Source of the DNA: Karalla daura
Taxonomy: Eukaryota > Chordata > Actinopteri > Chaetodontiformes > Leiognathidae
DNA length: 64,000 bases
Assembly (NCBI GenBank): GCA_029224185.1
Contig: CM055188.1
Span: 15,494,497 to 15,558,496 of the forward strand
Direction: 5' to 3'
In this document: positions 38,101 through 48,300 of the stretch, piece by piece
How the letters are laid out: every line of letters starts with the position of its first letter
Position numbering within the stretch: position 1 is the stretch's first letter
The notes under the pieces: generated by a model
The model's input: the letters and a program-made list of their open reading frames with translations, nothing else
Told to the model about the DNA's origin: nothing
Database searches by the model: none
Translations under genes and position numbers: made by a program

Positions 38101-40322
38101 TTAAGTTCAGCAATCCCAAGAGATTGATTTAGCACCACTGGTGTGACTGCACAGATCAGCACAGTTGGTTTTTGCTCACTGCAGGGGCAATTCCAGGGAT
38201 CTCATCGCAGGGTGGGAAACTGGAGATAGCTGGCACTGTGGTGGGTCAGTGGGCTGGAACTAGACGCAGAGGAAGAGGGGGAGGCTTTCCTCTCCAAGTG
38301 GTGTCTGTTGGTGGACCAAATAGAGGGTGAGAACTCATGATATGATTTGTTTTCTGTTTTTGTCATTTTATCTATTGTTTTTGTAAACCATGTGGACCTT
38401 TTTTTTGGACTTTCTCAGTCGTCCCAGAGGTGTGATTTCCACACCCGTCATCCGGACATTTGGTAGAGGAGGCAGATACCACCCGCGAGCCTTCAAGAGT
38501 CCGGGAGCATACCTGGTAAGTGGAGTGAGCAAACTATCTTCCCATAGGCTTCACAATCAACACAGGTGTACGTAATCACACACACAGAAAGGGAGTGTAA
38601 ATAATCCCTCTGCTTTCAGTTGAAAGCAGAGGGATGATCCAAGAGCCGAACTGTCAGGGTGTTAAGGAATCTGCCTGCTCACACTGACAAATGTGACATT
38701 AGTTGGCATCAGTTCTCACAATGACACATGGTAGTCATAGTAGGAAATGTAGTATTCTTGTGTTTTGTTTGATACCAAACAAAATGCAATACAAATAAAT
38801 TGTCGCCAGATATTAAATACAGGAAACCATTCACTGAGAGAAGGGTCTCAAAATGGCCTTATAGTCGGGATTCCACAGCCAAAATAATATATGATATATA
38901 TAATATACTCTTTCACTGACAGTGACCTTAAAACATGTTGGTCCTCACACTTACAGCACATCTCAATAGTCAGTCTCTTACTTTTAAATGTTCAACAGCA
39001 CCACTCATCTCTCTTCTGTACTCAGCATTGTGCTTTAATTAAAGATAAAAACCGTGTCATAGGTATCTTCTATAATGTGTGAAAAGTAAGTAAGTATTTG
39101 GAGGGTTAAAACTGCACAGTGAAGCATTTATAAGTCAGTTAAGTTTTGATTTTAGCTTGTAACAATGTTGAGTGATAATTAAGGAACAATTAGTGCCGCT
39201 CTCTGTCTCCCGGTGCTTTTCCATTTTCTTTGAATGCTGTGCACTTTTGCCCCTTCTGGCTGGGCATATCCTTTCAGCCTGGCTGTGACGGCTCACTGAG
39301 TGACATGTGAGTGAGCCATCAGTTGTCAAAACCCAGTCAAGCTCACTGCTGCTTGGCTTTTACTGCATTTTCAATTGTCCTTGTATAGATCCTTGCAGAA
39401 GCAAAAAGGATGGTTGTTTTTTAAAAAATATCAAATTGTAAACACCAAATGATATTAGATAGATGGATGAAAATGTAATGGGAACTTCAGTGAAATTCGG
39501 ATCATGGATTGAATCCCTTTGATGATGCTATGATAATGATGTATAAACATCCCGAAGAAATGTTTCCAATTTTGACCAAAATAATTGTTACTCGGAACCA
39601 GAAACTGGAACACAATTACTTCAAGAAAGCTTCATTAAAGAATGAAAGATAATCATATCATGTAAGTGTTGTTCATTGTACCCTGTAAGATCAAAATACA
39701 GCTGTTGCTCTATTCACTGTTTAATTACAGTGCAACAAAAGAATACACTGTCATTGTTAAAGCTTTCAGTATGTGATGAGTGGGAACTAAACAGCACCTC
39801 AGCAGGTCTTTGTGCTGTTTAAAACCCGTTTATTTTACTGACGATTAGCTTCTAAATTGCTCTCCAGTCTCTGTTGTTATCAGCACTTTCAGCCCACATC
39901 TGTTTTCCCCCCCATGATTTAAAAGAGGAGCACTCACAGTCTCTGTTGCAGTGAAACAGTCTTTGGTGTTGATTTAAATCCTTTTTGTCCATCCTTTGTA
40001 CCAGAGTAAGCCTGCCCATAAGCCTGCTCATACATGTGGACACGATGCAGCAAAAGAGAGAAAGAAGCCCAAGCCAGAGGAGAGGAAATCCTCCCCTGTG
40101 CCGTGCGACAGCTCAGCCACGGAGAACGGCGTCGACGACAAAGAGCCAGACCAGCTGAACGGAGATAAAGAGGAACACAGGGCTCTCATCCAACCTGAAA
40201 GTGCCTTTAGCAGTGACTCCAAGATGTGCAATTCTAATCCTCACTTAAATGCACTAAATGTAGACGGCGGCTGCTGTAGAGATGAAGGTCTGGAGGCTGC
40301 CGTCTCAGAAAAGGGAGAGTAA
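23136..40322 (+). CDS. fam120a: FAM120A, RNA-binding Src scaffold (constitutive coactivator of PPAR-gamma-like 1)
   Basis: RNA-binding cytoplasmic scaffold that links Src-family kinases to PI3K signalling. Coding exons: 23136-23609, 26448-26694, 26779-26861, 28777-28905, 29618-29708, 29992-30080, 30162-30412, 31903-31996, 33245-33466, 33706-33877, 34777-35026, 35217-35331, 36060-36269, 37815-38007, 38185-38326, 38419-38515, 40005-40322. All splice sites are GT-AG and the phases join without a stop, giving 1058 residues (human about 1118). Exon 1 carries the XPG/PIN-like N-terminus (MGVQGFQEYIEKHCP; LLVDAENCLHRLYGG with Asp49). Exon 2 has GLVAYDSDYALCNIPYY and exon 7 IPHEGKHTPLYERSSP. Exons 9-13 form the large conserved core, exon 14 is proline-rich, exons 15-16 are Arg/Gly-rich, and exon 17 ends with NPHLNAL. 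That tail and the phf2 neighbour favour A over the paralogue FAM120C. The start has A at -3 and G at +4. Confidence 0.96.
23628..23668 (+). promoter_or_regulatory. fam120a: GC-rich hairpin next to the exon 1 splice donor
   Basis: The arms GGGGCCTGGCAG and CTGCCAGGCCCC are perfectly complementary over 12 bases. After a 2-base internal mismatch, CCACC pairs with GGTGG around a 3-base loop. The structure begins 18 bases after the donor of fam120a exon 1, so it would lie in the pre-mRNA beside the U1 site. Function is inferred only from position. Confidence 0.5.
24120..24590. mobile_element. Dispersed fish repeat fragments in fam120a intron 1
   Basis: 24393-24590 carries CTTCCTCAGGGGCACAGTAG and TTACAAATCCAGGTCCTTGA followed by a CCACGAGACCATGG end, like the conserved head/box region of dispersed fish elements. 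24120-24350 (AAAGATAAGATAAAATGTG to the GCACATTGCAGCTATCGCAC stretch) looks like the 3' region of a retroelement. The class is not assigned. Confidence 0.45.
25180..26070 (-). mobile_element. Fish retroelement 3' region, (ATTG)n-tailed
   Basis: It starts with ATCAATCAATCAATCTTTAT, the reverse of a common fish 3' tail ending in (ATTG)n, and continues with AAGAAACCTCAGGGTGAGAG and, near 26000, CAGGTAACCAGTGCAGTGAT. These phrases recur in many fish genomes as parts of a non-coding retroelement end. A 70-base tandem duplication lies inside it (25472 and 25542). No open ORF of the element remains. Confidence 0.55.
26862..28776 (+). other. fam120a intron 3
   Basis: A 1.9 kb intron. At 28013-28065 (GTAGATAGATAGTTTAAGTG then TGATCCCAAAACTGGGAAAT) it holds another diverged retroelement tail. 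Otherwise nothing was recognised. Confidence 0.6.
29050..29150 (-). mobile_element. Retroelement 3' tail fragment in fam120a intron 4
   Basis: CAGGATTCTTTATTTGTCAC followed by GTGTGGATGTACAGGTACAT resembles the reverse of a dispersed fish LINE 3' end with a TTTATTGTCA-type terminus. Short and diverged. Confidence 0.4.
30413..31902 (+). other. fam120a intron 7
   Basis: A 1.5 kb AT-rich intron with no exon recognised. A perfect 12-base-pair hairpin (CTCATTACTAAT, loop TTTTC, ATTAGTAATGAG) is at 31738-31766. Confidence 0.6.
31997..33244 (+). other. fam120a intron 8
   Basis: A 1.2 kb intron containing a perfect hairpin (TTTGTTTGATATA, loop TTT, TATATCAAACAAA; 32671-32699) and a plus-strand short interspersed repeat at 32840-33050. 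Confidence 0.6.
32840..33050 (+). mobile_element. Fish short interspersed repeat copy
   Basis: TGCATGTCCTCCTTGTGGGT, TGGTTTCCTTCCACAGAA and GTGAGTGTGGGAGCGAATGG occur in the order seen in the other copies of this repeat in the window. It is diverged, and its middle contains a CACATGTGTGTG microsatellite. Confidence 0.6.
33878..34776 (+). other. fam120a intron 10
   Basis: A 0.9 kb AT-rich intron. Near 34170-34215 the string GATCATTGATG is repeated. No exon or transposon was recognised. Confidence 0.55.
35332..36059 (+). other. fam120a intron 12
   Basis: A 0.7 kb intron. Short frames run through it but show no recognisable similarity, and no repeat family was identified. Confidence 0.55.
36270..37814 (+). 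other. fam120a intron 13
   Basis: A 1.5 kb intron before the proline-rich exon. No repeat family or extra exon was recognised. Confidence 0.55.
38516..40004 (+). other. fam120a intron 16
   Basis: A 1.5 kb intron. A perfect 15-base-pair palindrome with a 2-base loop lies 89 bases after the donor (38604-38635), and a 9-base-pair hairpin with TTTTGTTTG arms is at 38763-38784. Confidence 0.6.
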
Positions 40323-41630
40323 GCTTATTTTTCTAGAGAGGGTGAAGGATGAATGATGGAATAGGGTTAGGATATTTGGAAATTGGGAAAGCCTATCGTC
40401 AGTTTTCATGTTTCCTGTCAAAACAGAGAAAAAGAGCAGAAATTCAGATCTCTCTCCGTTAACACACAAGATGACACTGCAAGTTTAACAAGTTGTTCAC
40501 TCCCTCATTACCCACATCTCAACGTGGTTATGAGAATGATACTTTTTTCTCTTCATTATATTGTTAAAGCTTCACAATACTTTGATTCTGAAATATTTTA
40601 GTTCTGATAGGTTGATTCTCTTCTGGTACATTTGTTCGCTATAGCATAGGTTATCAGTTTTGTGTTGTCATGGTAACTGCCTCACAAAAACCAAACGTAT
40701 AACGAGAAGGCTAAATGCAAAGCATATGCCTTGCTCACCACTTGTCTGCAGTTTGGTTCTCATTTAAGTCATGTCCATTAGATTAATTCTGATGATTTCA
40801 GTCGCTCAGCTAAATAAGTATTATTTCACAAAATAACTCTAAAAATCTGATGCGAATGAACTCACTAAACTCTGATACTCAACTTGGTTTCTTGAATCAA
40901 ATGTAGAGCTGTAGTATTACCGCTTCAAAAAAAAAAACCCTGCATGGTTGGCAGTTTAAGAGGTGTGTAGTTATGCATGTTGTCTCTTTTCCTTCCATCT
41001 TCACAAGGTACTGTGCCCATTTGCAAATTAAAGAAATTACTAATACCAGTGATAACCCATAAAAGGTGTTAATTGTTAGTAACCAATTAGTTCTGACCTT
41101 GATTTACTTGTGATATTGACCTCTGTTGCACTTGATTTAAAAAAAAGAAGTTATTTAGCCACTTTAAAAGAATATATCCACACTATATTGTTCTCTGTTG
41201 CTGTTTTCTGCATTAGTCAAATATTTGATTAAGAAAAACCCATGAAAAGCTATGATTCAAACCTCTGTTTAAAGCTGTACGCAACGTGCTCAACCTTTCA
41301 AGTAAGACTTGACTCATCTGCCAGTTCACAAGTTTTGACATTTACTTCGTGTTGTTTTTCAGTTATACTCTTCTGCTCCAGAGCAACATTTAACATGTGA
41401 ACTTAATTCATCTTTCATTAGTGATCAGAGGAATGGTGTATTTCCCCCCCATCTCCCTCCCACACAAGTTAAATAGGTTACCTTCTATGTGAGTTGATCA
41501 GTTTCCTCCTAACTCATAAACTGTAAAAGAACTGCTGTTGGGTTTGATTGAATGTTAATGGATTGTGGCGTGGTGTATTTGAAGGCAACTTAGCTACAAT
41601 GCTTAATAAAACTATATTCTTTTAGTACAA
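40323..41630 (+). terminator. fam120a: fam120a 3' UTR and poly(A) signal
   Basis: After the TAA stop there is about 1.3 kb of AT-rich sequence without other genes. It ends at AATAAA (41605-41610), followed within 30 bases by a GT/T-rich stretch (TTGTTGTTTGTTTATTTGTC), as expected of a cleavage site. The length is plausible for a vertebrate 3' UTR. Confidence 0.65.
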
Positions 41631-43589
41631 ATTGTTGTTTGTTTATTTGTCACTCAGACTAAACAGCATGCTGTCATAAATATTTCACCTGCTCCCTGCC
41701 CACACTCTGACTATCTACATATTAATCCCCTTCATTTATTTTTAAAAATGGTACCGTCCAACTTCAAGGAAATTCTTCATGTTTGTGACACAAGTAGAGA
41801 AGTGTAACTTTACTTTAGCCCAATAATACACTTAAAATAGCAAGTCTGCAGTATATGTCTACTGGTTTTCTGTTTTAGTTGTCTTTATTCTTCAGTGTAA
41901 ATATTCAACATTGTATAGCACTGTAAGGTGTTTACCTTACTATTATAACACTGCACTAATATATCATATATTTCTTATATATTTCTCATTTCATTATGTT
42001 TTTTTGCCATTACACAATGAGAACAGCCCTAAAACTCCATCATTCCCATGCAAGCCCAATTATAAGGTAATGCAAAACATCAGAAATTTTGAGAATTTGT
42101 TGTAAATATTGCTATCATGCAATGGTTTTTTAAAATTTGGCCAGTAAGGAAAACAACACCATCTCAATTCTGCCCTTACAGTCTGGTGGGGATAGTCTAA
42201 GGAGCAGACAATTGTCCAGGCACTATCGTACAGCTTGGTGCTTCTCTACAAGGTCAACGTTCTCCAACTTACAGTATTACCACAGTGCTCATGCAAACAC
42301 TCCTCCAAAGCAGTAAGTCATAATATTATCAGAATATCCCCTGTTTTGTCTGAAAGAAAACATCTGCTTTCTCAAGGAAAAATAGTATCTCTTTGCAGGA
42401 GTTTCAATGTGACCTTAGAGCCTAACTTAACCCAAATCTATATGAAAGTGTACTGTTATACAAAACTCTATAATGGCAACTGGGGAAATGCTGCATTATG
42501 CTAAATTACATCACAATATATATAGCGCCAATACATGGAGCATATGTAATTTATTCTCTTTAAATGATAATATCCTGTCCCATGGATACTTTTTGCAATA
42601 TCTCTGTCAGTTATGGCGCTATACGTTTAAACCTGAACCTCTATCTAGCTAATTTTGTGTCTGTGTCTGTCTGTTGGTCAGTCGAGGCGTCAGTCAGTCT
42701 GGCAATGTGGCCATTCTCAGCTTCTGTAGCTGTCAGTCAGTCTGTGTGTCTATATTATTATTATTATTATTTTGTCATCCTGAGATAACAATATAATAAC
42801 TTTGTAATCACAAGGAAACATCAGAAAATAATAATAATAATAATATGGCCAGGTGCAACAGATCCAGGTGCAACTTTTGTTATTGTTACAACAAGTGAGG
42901 ACTGTTTATGGTTGTACTTTTGTTTACTTTGTTTTATGTTGAGTTTTACAATTGTGCATTTTTGCTTGTGCTGTGCTTATAATTGTGTTGTGTATTGTAT
43001 GTAAATGTATGTATGTGTTAATTTTATTGCATGTCTCTGTGTTTTTTTTTACCACTGCCTGTGAAAGCATCATATTACTGTTGAGCAGCTACACCTGGGA
43101 GGTTGTGCCCCTTCTCTTAATAAGGAGCCACTGACCCGATCAGCAGGTGGAGACAGTCTGGCAGAGGGACACATTCAGGGCCTTCTAAGGCTTAAAACAA
43201 TTCTGAACCAAACAATATAAGTATTAGAAGAAAATCTATCTGATTTGATACAAAACATTGAATACATTTTCTCTCATGCGTGCTCTATAGTTAAGTGTCC
43301 TGTCAAGTTCACATCAGCATTGAAAGGGTTACTGTCCTGAAACATGGTAACCAATCAGAATCGTCCGACTCCAGCAAAGCCTGGTTAGCTGTCTCATTGA
43401 TTGGTTAGGACTTCACGAATCTCGGGGAAGGCCAAGCGTGTGTCTTGGGGAGAAAAACAAAAGTAGAATTAGAATAGAATTGCAAAATTATAGGCCTTCT
43501 TAAAGTCCTAGCAGCAGGCAGAGACACATTTTGTTCCCTGTAGAGAATTAAGGTGTTGTAGTGGAACCTATGAAAAGTGTGACATCTGT
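41631..43589. other. Intergenic spacer downstream of fam120a
   Basis: AT-rich sequence. A (TTA)n run at 42755-42771 and an (AAT)n run at 42828-42846 are complementary to each other. No exon was recognised. Part of 42850-43050 has the T/G-rich look of a retroelement end but is not assignable. Confidence 0.55.
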
Positions 43590-46115
43590 GTTCATCTTCA
43601 TCCATCCATCTTCTTCAGCAGTCTGAGCAGGGTCGAGACCTCCCTTATATATAGAGGAAGTGTCCTCTCTGTGGACACTTCCTCCAGCTCTTCCGGAAGA
43701 TTCCCAAGGCGTTCCCAGGCCACCTGGGTGTCACTCCAGCGTGTCCTGGGTCTTCCTCTGGGTCTACTCCTGGTGGGTCATGCCTGGAACACCTCCCAAA
43801 GGAGGTGTCCAGGAAGCCTCCCATGAAGATACCGATTCAGATGCCTTCACCACGACAGACCGATACAGTGACCGCATTACTGCAGCCGCTGCACTGATCT
43901 GCCTGTCGATCTCTCGCTCCATCCTTCCCTCACTCATGAACAAGACACCAAGATACTTAAACTCCTCCACCTGAGGCAGGGACTCTCCACCAACCTGAAG
44001 GGGCAAGCCACTTTTTTCCGGTCGAGCCATGGCCTGGGAGATGCTCATTCTCATCCCAGCTGCTTCACACTTGGCTGCACCCCCCCCACCCCCCACCCAG
44101 TGCAGTCCTGGCTCGAGGGAGCCAATGAGACAACATCATCTGCAAAGAGCAGAGCAGAGCAACTCCTATGACTCCCGAACCGGACCCCCTCTAATGAACA
44201 GAATCGGTGACAAAGGACAGCCCTGTTGGAGGCCTACATGCACCGGGAACAGGCCTGACTTACTGCCAGCAATGCGAACCAAGCTCCTGCACCAGTCATA
44301 CAGGGACTGCACGACCCAGAGTACCCCCCAGAGAACACCACAAGGGACACGGTTGAAAGCTTTCTCCAAGTCCACAAAACACATGTGGACTGTTAGGGTA
44401 AACTCCAAGGTTCCAAGGGATCCAAGGTTCAACTATTGGCCGAACTCTCCTCTCCAGTACCCTGGAATAAACTTTCCCCTGAAGGCTGAGGAGTGTGATC
44501 CCCCAATAGTTGGATCACACTGTACAGTCCCCCTTTTTAGAAAGAGTGCCACCCCGGTCTGCCACTCCACGGGCATTGTTTCACGAGTGCCATGTGATGT
44601 TGTAGAGGCGTGTCATCCAGACACATCCAGAGACTGTAAGCAGTGTTGGTGGAGCACTGGTTCCCTCTCCTGAGGCACCGGACGGTTTGCCAGAATTTCT
44701 TCGAGGCCGACCTAAAGTGCTTCTCCATGGCCTCTCCAAACTTTTCCCAGACAGAGTTTTTGCTTCTGCGACTGCTCAAGCTGCCATCCGTTTGGCCCAC
44801 CGGTACCCGTCAGCTGTCTCAGGAGTCCCCCGAGCCAAACAGGCTCGATTGACGGCATCCCTCACTTCCGGTGTCGACCACCAGCTTCTGGGATTGCCAC
44901 CACAACAGGCACTGGAGGTCTTACGGCCACAGCTTTGACCAGCCGTGTCTTCAATGGAGTTGGAGAACATGGTCTACTTGGACTCCATGTCTCCAGCCTT
45001 CTTCGGGATCTGGTCAAAGCTCTCCCGGAGGTGGGAGCTAAAGACCTCCCTGACAGGGGATTCCACCAGGCGGTCCCAGCAGACCCTATCAATGCGCTTG
45101 GGTCTTGCAAGTCTGTCCAGCTTCCTCCCCTGCCAGCAGATCCATCAACGTGCACTGATGGACACCCTTATGCTTGAACAGGGTGTTCATATGGATAAAC
45201 TGTTACTAGCGCAGAATTCCAATAACAGAACACTGCTTGGGTTCAGAACAGGGAGGCCGATCCTCCTAATCACACCCCTCCTGGTTACACTGTCATTGCC
45301 CACATGAGCGTTGAAGTCTCCCAGCAGAACAATGGAGTCTCCAGTTGGAGCACTTTGCCGTACTCCTCCCAGGGACTCCAAGAAGGCCGGGTACTCTGCA
45401 CAGTTGTTTGGCCCATAAGCCAAAACAACAGTTAGAGACCAACCCCCCACCCGGAGGTGGAGGGATGTGACCCTCTCGTTCAGGGAGAACTCAAACACAT
45501 GGTGGTTGAGCTGGGGAGCTATAAGCAAGCCTACACCAGCTTGCTGCCTCTCACTGTGGGCAACTCTAGAGAAGTAGAGAGTGAAACCTCTCTCAAGGAG
45601 ATGGGTTCCAGAGCCCAGACTGTGTGTGGCACCACTCCATCTCCTTTACAAGCTCAGGCTCCTTCCCCAAGTTGACATTCCATGACTTCATAGCTAGAGT
45701 TGTTGTCCTGGGATTGGTCCGTTGGGGCCCTCGCCCACGACTGCCACCCAGTTCACACCGCACCCGACCCTAGTCATTCACCCTGCAGATGGTGGTTCCA
45801 CGGGGCGGCGGAGTAGATGGCAATGTCACGTGGCAGACCTGGCCAGCAGGCACCTGCTGACAGGCCCTCCATCCAGGCCTGGCTCCAGACATGGGCTTCC
45901 CATGTCTGGGGGGCTTCCTCCAGGCAGGGCTTCCTCCGGGCAGGGTCCCATTTCTCTCTTTGTTGTCTTCTAAACCATTCTTAGTCTGGCCCCTTGCCTG
46001 AGACCAGTTTGCCTTGCGTGACCCTACCAGAAGTACATGACTCCAGACAACATAACTCTCAGGGTCTTAAGGGCATGCAAACCTCTCCACCACGATAAGG
46101 TGGATAAGGTCCCTA
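43590..46115 (-). mobile_element. Degenerate non-LTR retrotransposon (LINE) with endonuclease and reverse transcriptase remnants
   Basis: On the minus strand the 5' end near 46110 begins GGGACCTTATCCACCTTATC. Then comes an APE-type endonuclease piece (LLGDFNAHVGND, about 45300-45340), a reverse transcriptase with CFVDLEKAFNRVP (about 44340-44385), QQGCPLSPILF (about 44205-44235) and the catalytic FADD box (44135-44146), then VEEFKYLGVLFMSEGRMERE. The element ends in a (GATG)n-type 3' tail near 43590. Frameshifts split the ORF into at least six pieces, and part of the C-terminal region is missing, so it is inactive. The clade is not assigned. Confidence 0.85.
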
Positions 46116-46119
46116 CCTT

Positions 46120-46795
46120 TTTTTTTTTTCCGGCTCTGATTCATCGTTGGTTGAAGACAACTGATTGCATGGATTGTATGTCCACTTTCACAAACATGTC
46201 TTGATTCAAATCATTATCAGAGCCTTTTTTATTTTATTTATTATTATTTTAATGAGTTTATTATTTTAATGAGTGACAGTATAGACTGCAGGAAAGAGGA
46301 GGAAGGAAGGAGGGCGAACAAGAGGGAGAGAACAGAGACAAAAGGAGACAAAAGTCACAAGAGAAACAGACAATTGCAGATAAAAGACGGCAACGCAACA
46401 GAAATGACAACAGCATCAGCAGGGGCAGCTGCAGTCGCGCTGGGCAACAGCTGAGTTCCCTTTATCACAGCAGCAGTGGGAGCGAGAGCAACATAGACTG
46501 CCATTCCCATTCTTACTGCCGCCTGTCCCTGCACTGGGTTGGCGGCGACGTCTCAGCTGCTGCAGAGAGGAGATGGGGAGAGAGAGGGACAGCAGCAACA
46601 GACAAAAACAGACAGCAAGAAGTGACAGCCATAAGGCGCAGCAGCTCAGTAGCACACTGGATGGAACTAAAATCAATGACAATGACAATACTCAACCCAG
46701 CGTAACATTGCGGCACAGCGTTCTGTTTGTGTTTATGTGTGTGTGTGAGTGTGTGTAGCGGGTGGGTGAAAGATCCCTAATGTGCGTGGTTACAC
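46120..46795. other. Purine-rich spacer, possibly part of an unassigned repeat
   Basis: A T-run (46110-46121) is followed by A/G-rich sequence (GGAAAGAGGAGGAAGGAAGG and similar) and a GTGTGTGAGTGTGTG microsatellite near 46736-46758. It may belong with the GC-rich unit that follows. No coding similarity was recognised. Confidence 0.4.
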
Positions 46796-47590
46796 CTGTG
46801 CGCATGCCTTCATGCAGAACTGCATCGGAGGGACAGGAATTAATGACGTCACGCCTTGACAAGGGTGGGCACCATGACCACCCCGGGCACAGTCTGAGGC
46901 AACAGTGTAACCGGAGGCCAGGGCACGGTGGAGCCCACGACTCAGCAAAACCAGGCGGGCTGCCGGGTTGGGTGTCTCCGGTCCCATCACGAGCACCAGC
47001 CCCACAGTGAAGCCGGCCGGGCGGTCGGGGCATGAGCCCCCCCCAGCGCTTGACACAAGAACCCGGAGGATCCGAGGGCAGCAAATAGAGACCGGGGTCC
47101 CATGATCCAGCACAACCATCGCCCCGTTCCCCCCATACCCCCCTTTCCACGGTGGGACACCCAGGGCACACGGCCCCCGCCGAGTTGGCCAGTGCACCGG
47201 CAAAGGCCAGCGCAGGCTGAGCTGCCGGGCCCCGGCACTACCCTGCACCAAGTTATGATGGAGCCAGCCCCCCCGAACAGCCCCCCCCCACCACTGACTC
47301 TCCCTCCCTTGAGGCTTGGCAGCCTGCCCGCCACCCACCGCACCCGAGAGCGGGCCTGAGGGTGCATGGGTCACCCGGGGCCCAATGGCCAGGGTGAGGC
47401 AGAACCCAGCCACAGGGCCAGTATTGGAGCCTGAGGCTTTCCTCCCAGTCTTCTCACCGTCTCCTGGGCGACAGCGACCCCACAGCCCCTTCTTCCCCCG
47501 TCGGGCCGGGTGAGCAGGTGACTAGACCGAGGGTCCCTACGCACTGTTCATGATCTGCGTATAGGCAGTGATGTCCTTGAAGTGGCGCAA
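46796..47590. repeat. GC-rich unit of unknown origin
   Basis: This block is far more GC-rich than anything else in the window apart from the promoters. It has long C-runs, CpGs and a perfect CRE, TGACGTCA (46844-46851). Frames are open on both strands (minus 46790-47413, plus 47102-47359) because stop codons are rare in GC-rich DNA; their translations are Pro/Gly/Arg-rich and resemble no family I know. It sits between two transposons and ends abruptly near 47590. It may be the GC-rich promoter/5' region of a transposable element. Confidence 0.4.
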
Positions 47591-48300
47591 GCGTTCTCAA
47601 GCATTTTTTGGCCTGAGCAACTTATACACTGGTAGGCAGCAGAGTTCAGAGCTCACTACCGGGTCCATGGTCAAATACACTAATGAACAAACATGCCATC
47701 GATGGAAGAAGTTGTTATGATGAAAGTTACCTGAACCAGGAGAGTCCCAAAGAAAGACAGCGCAGGAGATGGCAGTGGTTTGTTTGACCGTTAAATACAT
47801 TGCGGTATGTTGATGTTTATGCATGACATGTATGTATGAAACTACATGAAGTAGAGTACACACAAAACGGACAACAGGTGCTATGCATGTAGAGCATATA
47901 TGGCCCTTTAGAAAGCCTTCTGTGGAGCTGCTGGCCACCTACAAAATCTTATAACATGACCTACTTGTCTGCACTGGCAACAAATGGGCCTAGCTTGTTC
48001 ATCTCAATTATTTGGAATTGTTTGGGAACATACATTAATCCTGTATTTCTGAGTCCTGGGTCAATAAATGTATTTTATTACACACACCATTCATAATGTT
48101 AAAGTACCCCAACCTTGTTGTTACTCCAACTTCCGTAATATGTTCGGCTTGTGAGGCATTTCCAACCCAACCACTAAGGTGTTTATTGAATCTTCATTTG
48201 ATCCTTTCAACTGATATTGTAGGCATCTTGCACTGAAGACTGTCAGGCAGACCAGACTAACCTTTTTAGCCATTCTTCAACTCTCTATTGTGTGCTGGAG
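47591..48300. other. Spacer, possibly 3' part of the gypsy relic
   Basis: AT-rich sequence following, on the minus strand, the integrase remnant. No env-like or LTR sequence could be identified. Confidence 0.4.

Noticed and set aside
46790..47413. 207-codon minus-strand frame in the GC-rich unit
   Set aside because: Open mainly because stops are rare in GC-rich sequence; overlapping frames are open too, and the composition is Pro/Gly/Arg-biased without a domain.
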